From Acetatifactor sp. (GTDB lineage Bacteria > Bacillota > Clostridia > Lachnospirales > Lachnospiraceae): a stretch of 64,000 bases of DNA. Under the pieces are notes generated by a model, which searched no databases, was not told the origin of the DNA, and worked only from the letters and a program-made list of their open reading frames with translations. Shown piece by piece: positions 59,038 through 64,000 of the stretch. The position numbers and the translations under genes are program-made. Each line of letters starts with the position of its first letter. The first letter of the stretch is position 1. The DNA is taken from positions 62,001-126,000 of the forward strand of contig JAFLRM010000003.1 of NCBI GenBank assembly GCA_022511465.1. Reading direction: 5' to 3'.

Positions 59038-59123
59038 AGGTTGTTTTTTGAGTGGGGATACACTATAATAAAAAAAGAAAGATTTATAGCTATCACGAGA
59101 ATACATATTAGGAGGATTTCCAC

Positions 59124-59543
59124 ATGGTTCGATTAATTGTAGGCAGAAAAGGTAAAGGGAAGACAAAGCAGTTGTTGGATAAGGTGAACAATGAGGTAAA
59201 GATCGCTTCTGGCAATATTGTTTATCTGGATAGGAACAGGGATCACATGTATGAGTTGAACAACAAGGTTCGTCTGATCGATGTCTCCCGGTATTTGATT
59301 GATAACAGCGATGAATTTATTGGTTTTGTTTGTGGAATTATCTCTCAGGATCATGATCTTCAGCAAATGTATTTTGATGGCTTTTTAAGGATCTCCAAAC
59401 TGGAGGGTCAGGATATCACACCGACTATTGAGAAGTTGGAGAAAATAAGCGAAGCGTTTCAGGTTGATTTTATACTCAGTGTTTCACTGGATGAGGATGA
59501 GCTGCCGGCAGCTATCAAGGACAAGGTTTTAGTGGCTCTGTAA
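59124..59543 (+). CDS. Hypothetical protein with Walker A-like motif
   Basis: MVRLIVGRKGKGKTKQLLDKVNNEVKIASGNIVYLDRNRDHMYEL; 139 aa, ggagg RBS. Confidence 0.7.
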   Translation: MVRLIVGRKGKGKTKQLLDKVNNEVKIASGNIVYLDRNRDHMYELNNKVRLIDVSRYLIDNSDEFIGFVCGIISQDHDLQQMYFDGFLRISKLEGQDITPTIEKLEKISEAFQVDFILSVSLDEDELPAAIKDKVLVAL

Positions 59544-59594
59544 AGGGGTCGTGAAGCTTAAAAGAAAACATAATAGATTATAAAAGTATAAAAG

Positions 59595-59634
59595 AGGAAA
59601 AGTCTCGGGCATGGTCCGGGGCTTTTCCTTAAAA
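59595..59634 (+). terminator. Intrinsic terminator
   Basis: AGGAAAAGTCTCGG ... CCGGGGCTTTTCCTT. Confidence 0.8.
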
Positions 59635-59667
59635 TAAGTATTTTGGCATGGTGGAGGCTTAAGAGCG

Positions 59668-61080
59668 TTGGCACAGAGCAAAAAAAATGCGGGCAGGAGG
59701 ATCCGAAAATACCGCAAACCGATTAATTTGAATATTGGGATGATCATCTTTGTCATTATTTTCATCTATGTGGTGGTCTGTGTTTTTCTGTATTTTCGTT
59801 CTAACCCAGTGATGCGCTACGAGGTGAGGGAAGGGTCTTTGACCTCTAATAATATCTATCGGGGGATCGCACTTAGGGAGGAGACGGTGGTCACTGCCGA
59901 TTCCGCAGGGTATATCAACTATTATGCCAGAGAGGGTGAGCGTGTGGCTAACGGTGATCTGGTGTATACGGTGGATGAGACCGGACGGCTGAATGAGTAT
60001 CTGGAGAGTTTGAGCCTGGGAGAAAATACCCTGAGCGACAGGGAGCTTACGGAGTTTCGGAGTGAGATCGTGAACTTTATGCATGGTTACGATAATCACA
60101 ACTTTGACAGTACCTATGATTTCAAGTATTCCCTGAAGAACACGGTGTTGAAGCTTGCCAACGGCAATATGCTCCAGAGCATCAATGACATGAGCGATGT
60201 CGAGGGAGTGACCAATGTGGTCAATTTTCGCAATGCTCCAACCACCGGAGTAGTGGCATATTGGATCGATGGATATGAGGATCTGGTTCCTGAGGCGGTA
60301 ACGAAGGAGGTCTTTGACGAGAAAGATTACGAGAAAACACAGAAGATCAACAACCAACTGGCTGCTGTGGGGGATGCGGTGTACAAGCTTTCCACTGATG
60401 AGAACTGGTCGATCGTGATCCAGGTAGATCCGGATCGAGGAGCGGAGATGGCGGATAAAGGGTACATCAAGGTGCGTTTTCTGAAGAATCAGTATGAGGC
60501 ATGGGGGCAGGTGTCGCTTTTAAACAATGTTGATTGCACTTATGTGAAGCTTGGTTTTACCAATTCTATGGTGACTTTTGTGTCAGACCGGTTTTTGGAT
60601 ATTGAGTTGATCTTAGAGGAGGAGAAGGGGCTTAAGATTCCCAATTCTTCCATCGTGGAGAAGGAGTTTTTCCTTGTGCCGGAAGAGTTTGTGTCGGTGG
60701 CGGAAAAGGATGGAGAGAACGGTATTTACCGACAGTCCTATATGGAGGATGGTACGATCACAATAGAGTTTGTGGCGATGGATTTCTACAGCTATAACAG
60801 TGATAGTAAGAAGTATTATCTGGACCCTACGTTCTTGAATGCGGGGGATATTTTGTATGCGATGGATCGACAGAATACATTTGTGGTGAGCGAAAGAGCC
60901 ACACTGATCGGAGTTTACAATATAAATAAGGGGTATGCGGATTTTAAGCAGATCAATATTCTGTATAAGAATGAGGAATATGCGATCGTGAAAGCAAATA
61001 CACAGTATGGGTTGAATGTGTATGATTATATTGTGATGGATGCGGCTACGGTGAGGGATGAGCAGTTTATCAATGAGTAG
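59668..61080 (+). CDS. HlyD-family-like membrane fusion/periplasmic adaptor protein
   Basis: 470 aa; N-terminal TM IGMIIFVIIFIYVVVCVFLYFRS; biotinyl-lipoyl-like AGYINYYAREGERVANGDLVYTVDETG; TTG start at 59668. Confidence 0.65.
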   Translation: MAQSKKNAGRRIRKYRKPINLNIGMIIFVIIFIYVVVCVFLYFRSNPVMRYEVREGSLTSNNIYRGIALREETVVTADSAGYINYYAREGERVANGDLVYTVDETGRLNEYLESLSLGENTLSDRELTEFRSEIVNFMHGYDNHNFDSTYDFKYSLKNTVLKLANGNMLQSINDMSDVEGVTNVVNFRNAPTTGVVAYWIDGYEDLVPEAVTKEVFDEKDYEKTQKINNQLAAVGDAVYKLSTDENWSIVIQVDPDRGAEMADKGYIKVRFLKNQYEAWGQVSLLNNVDCTYVKLGFTNSMVTFVSDRFLDIELILEEEKGLKIPNSSIVEKEFFLVPEEFVSVAEKDGENGIYRQSYMEDGTITIEFVAMDFYSYNSDSKKYYLDPTFLNAGDILYAMDRQNTFVVSERATLIGVYNINKGYADFKQINILYKNEEYAIVKANTQYGLNVYDYIVMDAATVRDEQFINE

Positions 61081-61123
61081 GGTCGCTCCGCGAAACCGGC
61101 ATCCCCTCCCTGTCGCTGCTTGC

Positions 61124-61272
61124 GAATGTCACTTTTTTCTAACAGAGCGGAGACATTCCGTGATATTGTCGGGTCGGGATTAACGGCCTTCCGTGGCCGA
61201 TAATCCCTAAATCGCCCATCCATGGGCGATTTCCCCTTGGCGGTGACCGCTCTGTAAGAAAAATGGACATTC
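61124..61272. repeat. MITE-like/structured intergenic element with ~26-nt imperfect terminal inverted repeats
   Basis: Left GAATGTCACTTTTTTCTAACAGAGCGG (61124-61150) vs reverse complement of right CCGCTCTGTAAGAAAAATGGACATTC (61247-61272). Internal hairpins 61176-61207 and 61209-61232. Confidence 0.6.
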
Positions 61273-61324
61273 TTCAGAAGTTCAAATTGGGATTAAAAAT
61301 AAAGGATATAAGGCGGATTATAGT

Positions 61325-62017
61325 ATGATAAAAGAAAACTTGAAGTATGTGGAAGGTGAGATTGAGGCGGCATGTGAGCGGGTTGGAAGGGACGCTCATG
61401 AGGTGACTTTGATCGCGGTGAGTAAGACGAAGCCGGTGGAGATGCTTAAGGAGGCTTATGACACGGGTGTCAGAGATTTTGGAGAAAATAAGGTGCAGGA
61501 GCTCATGGACAAGATCCCGCAGATGCCGGGAGATGTCAGGTGGCACATGATTGGGCATCTGCAGCGCAATAAGGTAAAATATATTGTGGGGAAGGTGTGT
61601 CTGATCCACAGTGTAGATTCGCTCAGACTGGCGGAGGAGATAAGCAGGGAGGCGATAAAACAGCAGGTGGAAGTAGATATTCTGATCGAGGTCAATGTGG
61701 CCGGCGAAGAGAGTAAGTTTGGCACATCCTCTGAGGAGGTGATCGTTCTGGTGAGAGAGATCGCAAAGCTTCCGGCAATTCACATCAAAGGGTTGATGAC
61801 GATTGCTCCTTTTGTGGAAAATTCCGAAGAAAATCGAGAAGTTTTTCAAAAATTAAAGCAATTGGCTGTTGACATAATGCGAGAAAACGTTGATAATGTT
61901 ACTATGAATGTACTGTCAATGGGTATGACAGGCGATTACAGTGTGGCGGTGGAGGAAGGTGCCACGTGTGTCAGGATTGGCACCGGAATCTTTGGTGAAC
62001 GCGATTACAGTGTTTAA
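61325..62017 (+). CDS. YggS family pyridoxal phosphate homeostasis protein
   Basis: VTLIAVSKTKPVEMLKEAYDTGVRDFGENKVQELMDKI...WHMIGHLQRNKVKYI...LSMGMTGDYSVAVEEGATCVRIGTGIFG. Confidence 0.95.
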   Translation: MIKENLKYVEGEIEAACERVGRDAHEVTLIAVSKTKPVEMLKEAYDTGVRDFGENKVQELMDKIPQMPGDVRWHMIGHLQRNKVKYIVGKVCLIHSVDSLRLAEEISREAIKQQVEVDILIEVNVAGEESKFGTSSEEVIVLVREIAKLPAIHIKGLMTIAPFVENSEENREVFQKLKQLAVDIMRENVDNVTMNVLSMGMTGDYSVAVEEGATCVRIGTGIFGERDYSV

Positions 62018-62045
62018 CAGCTGCGGTAAAAAGGAGAATATTGAT

Positions 62046-62570
62046 ATGGGTGTTATGGATAAGTTTTTGAATTACATGAAACTGAACGACGAAGAGGATG
62101 AGGATTATATGGACGATGAGTATCTGGATGATGAGGAGGAAGAGACTCCCGCGCCCAGAAGAGCTACCAAGTTAAAACCCGTTAAGGACGAGGTGGAAGA
62201 GGAGGAGAAGCCGGTCAGAAAGATTCCCCAGCCCAAGGTGACACCGATCCGTCAGTCTACTGTGAGAAGGATGCCGGGCAATGGTATGGAGGTCTGTGTG
62301 ATCAAGCCCAACTCCGTGGAGGATGCAAGGGAGATTACAGAGACTCTGTTGGCGAATCGGACGGTAGTTCTCAATCTGGAAGGTTTGGACGTGGATGTGG
62401 CACAGCGCATCATCGACTTCACTTCCGGTTCCTGCTTTGCGATCAGCGGTAACCTGCAGAAGATCTCCCACTATATTTTCATCATCACGCCGTCCAGTGT
62501 GGATATCTCCGGTGACTTTCAGGACATCTTTGGGACAGGCTCTTTAGATACCTTAAACAGTGGTCTGTAA
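62046..62570 (+). CDS. sepF: Cell division protein SepF
   Basis: MGVMDKFLNYMKLNDEEDEDYMDDEY; C-terminal EVCVIKPNSVEDAREITETLLANRTVVLNLEGLDVDVAQRIIDFTSGSCFAISGNLQKIS. Track start 61941 is an upstream extension. Confidence 0.95.
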   Translation: MGVMDKFLNYMKLNDEEDEDYMDDEYLDDEEEETPAPRRATKLKPVKDEVEEEEKPVRKIPQPKVTPIRQSTVRRMPGNGMEVCVIKPNSVEDAREITETLLANRTVVLNLEGLDVDVAQRIIDFTSGSCFAISGNLQKISHYIFIITPSSVDISGDFQDIFGTGSLDTLNSGL

Positions 62571-62618
62571 GATACCGGTTCCGGATTCCGATACATAAAG
62601 AGTTTAAGATGAATGTGA

Positions 62619-62650
62619 GGGCAGTTCGCAGATGGCGTGCTGCCCCCTTG
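62619..62650 (+). terminator. Possible intrinsic terminator between sepF and aroB
   Basis: GGGCAG ... CTGCCC stem followed by CCCTTG; weak T run. Confidence 0.35.
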
Positions 62651-62711
62651 TATGACAGAGAATAATGTGCCGCATAGGCGGCACATGTTAAACTGCGGAA
62701 TGGAGGAAATT

Positions 62712-63821
62712 ATGGCACAAAGACTGCCTGTTTTATATGAGAAGAAGCCCTGTTATGACATTGTGTTTACCCAGTCTTTTGACGGTCTGTGGGAGGAGCT
62801 TGCAGAACTCTCGGCGGAACAGAAGAGAATTTGTATTGTCACCGATTCCACGGTGGATGGGATCTATGGCGAGGAGATTCTCAAAATACTTGAGGGCAAA
62901 TGTTTGAAGGCTGCCAAGTACGTATTTCCCGCAGGCGAGGAGAACAAGACGCTGGACACAGTGAGGGGAGTCTACAAGTTTTTGATCGAGGAAGGCTTCG
63001 ACCGCAAGGATATGCTGCTCGCTCTTGGAGGGGGTGTGGTGGGGGACCTGACCGGATATGTGGCCGCCACTTATCTGCGTGGAATTGATTATGTGCAGGT
63101 TCCCACCACGCTTTTATCCCAGACGGACAGTTCCATCGGCGGCAAGACAGGCGTGGATTTTGACGGCTACAAAAATATGGTGGGCGCTTTCAAGATGCCT
63201 AAACTGGTTTATATGAACATAAGTGCCTTAAAGACGCTGGACGATCGTCAATATTTCTCCGGTTTTGCGGAGGTGATGAAGCATGGTCTGATCAAGGATG
63301 CTGCTTTTTATGAGTGGTTGATCGAGAAGATGTATGAGATCTGCGAGCGGGATCCGGATACGCTGGAAGAGATGCTCATGCGCAGTTGCGCGGTGAAGAA
63401 GCTGGTGGTGGAGAAAGATCCCACAGAGCAGGGAGACAGAGCGCTCTTAAATCTGGGACACACCATAGGACATGCCATTGAGAAGTACAAGAATTTCACT
63501 CTTTACCACGGGGAATGTGTGGCGCTGGGGATTGTGGCAGCCGCTTTTATCTCGTGGAAGAAGGAGCTTCTCACCATGGAGGAGTACTATGAGATCCGAG
63601 ACATGTTTGTGCCCTTTTATCTTCCCATCTCCGTGGATGACATTGACCCTCAAAAGATCTTGCGTCTGACCAAGTCCGACAAGAAGATGGAGGCGAACAC
63701 CATCAAGTTTGTGTTGCTCAAAAAGATTGGTAAGGCTGTCATCGACCGGACGGTCACGGATGAGGAGATTCTGGCGGCCATTAACGAAATTAACTTTAGC
63801 GAAGAGGATGCACATGAGTAG
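62712..63821 (+). CDS. aroB: 3-dehydroquinate synthase
   Basis: ATG 62712 after ATGGAGGAAATT; ALGGGVVGDLTGYVAATYLRGIDYVQVPTTLLSQTDSSIGGKTGVD; NLGHTIGHAIEKY. Confidence 0.93.
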   Translation: MAQRLPVLYEKKPCYDIVFTQSFDGLWEELAELSAEQKRICIVTDSTVDGIYGEEILKILEGKCLKAAKYVFPAGEENKTLDTVRGVYKFLIEEGFDRKDMLLALGGGVVGDLTGYVAATYLRGIDYVQVPTTLLSQTDSSIGGKTGVDFDGYKNMVGAFKMPKLVYMNISALKTLDDRQYFSGFAEVMKHGLIKDAAFYEWLIEKMYEICERDPDTLEEMLMRSCAVKKLVVEKDPTEQGDRALLNLGHTIGHAIEKYKNFTLYHGECVALGIVAAAFISWKKELLTMEEYYEIRDMFVPFYLPISVDDIDPQKILRLTKSDKKMEANTIKFVLLKKIGKAVIDRTVTDEEILAAINEINFSEEDAHE

Positions 63822-64000
63822 TAGGAAAAAAATCAAAAGGTGGGTCATGCTGATCCTTGACCTGTTTATCATTGTGGGGCTGCTCTATTTTGATCAGTAC
63901 ACGAAAAATCTTGCCATTTTATATTTGAAAGACAGTCCGGCCTATGTGTTGATCGACGGGACGTTGGAGCTGCAATATCTGGAAAATCGTGGTTCCGCTT
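63814..64000 (+). CDS. lspA: Lipoprotein signal peptidase (LspA), 3' truncated by window edge
   Basis: Manual translation MSSRKKIKRWVMLILDLFIIVGLLYFDQYTKNLAILYLKDSPAYVLIDGTLELQYLENRGSA; DQxTK and LENRGSA motifs. Confidence 0.88.
   Translation, partial: MSSRKKIKRWVMLILDLFIIVGLLYFDQYTKNLAILYLKDSPAYVLIDGTLELQYLENRGSA

Noticed and set aside
61026-61223. 65-aa minus-strand ORF across the 61124 element
   Set aside because: Covers inverted-repeat DNA and the end of the HlyD-like gene; best explained as a chance frame through a structured element.

Overview
The 64 kb window is gene-dense and looks like a Clostridia/Lachnospiraceae chromosome, with nearly all genes on the + strand. From left to right: (1) a truncated glgB (-) divergent from a TetR-type regulator. 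(2) A molybdenum-cofactor, molybdate-transport and formate-dehydrogenase island (about 3.0-22.7 kb): OFA-family MFS transporter, moeA, mobA-mobB fusion, second MoeA-like protein, moaC, modABC, DUF3781, moaA, MOSC-MogA fusion, NuoF-like/GltD-like flavoprotein, Cys-type formate dehydrogenase alpha subunit, and fdhD. (3) A miscellaneous stretch: GNAT, NUDIX, DUF554, coiled-coil membrane protein, two-component system plus exported partner, AGCS symporter. (4) A housekeeping backbone (miaB, mutS, mutL, miaA, methionine gamma-lyase-like, DUF4321, radC, mreBCD, pbp2, minCDE, rodA, mgsA, dacA-like) interrupted by accessory genes: two MCPs, ECF sigma/anti-sigma, a very large solute-binding lipoprotein and a GNAT. 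(5) A HlyD-like protein, yggS, sepF, aroB and the start of lspA. No rRNA, tRNA, CRISPR, transposase or phage genes were recognised. Main leads: a 149-bp element with ~26-nt near-perfect terminal inverted repeats and nested hairpins (61124-61272); a ~270-nt structured leader before an MCP (44784-45056); a Shine-Dalgarno sequence buried in a terminator-like stem before the AGCS symporter; matching TTGTAA-N17-TACAAT dyad promoters for the moco and fdh operons; and an FDH with an unusual fused electron-transfer partner. All homology calls come from reading the translations; no searches were run.
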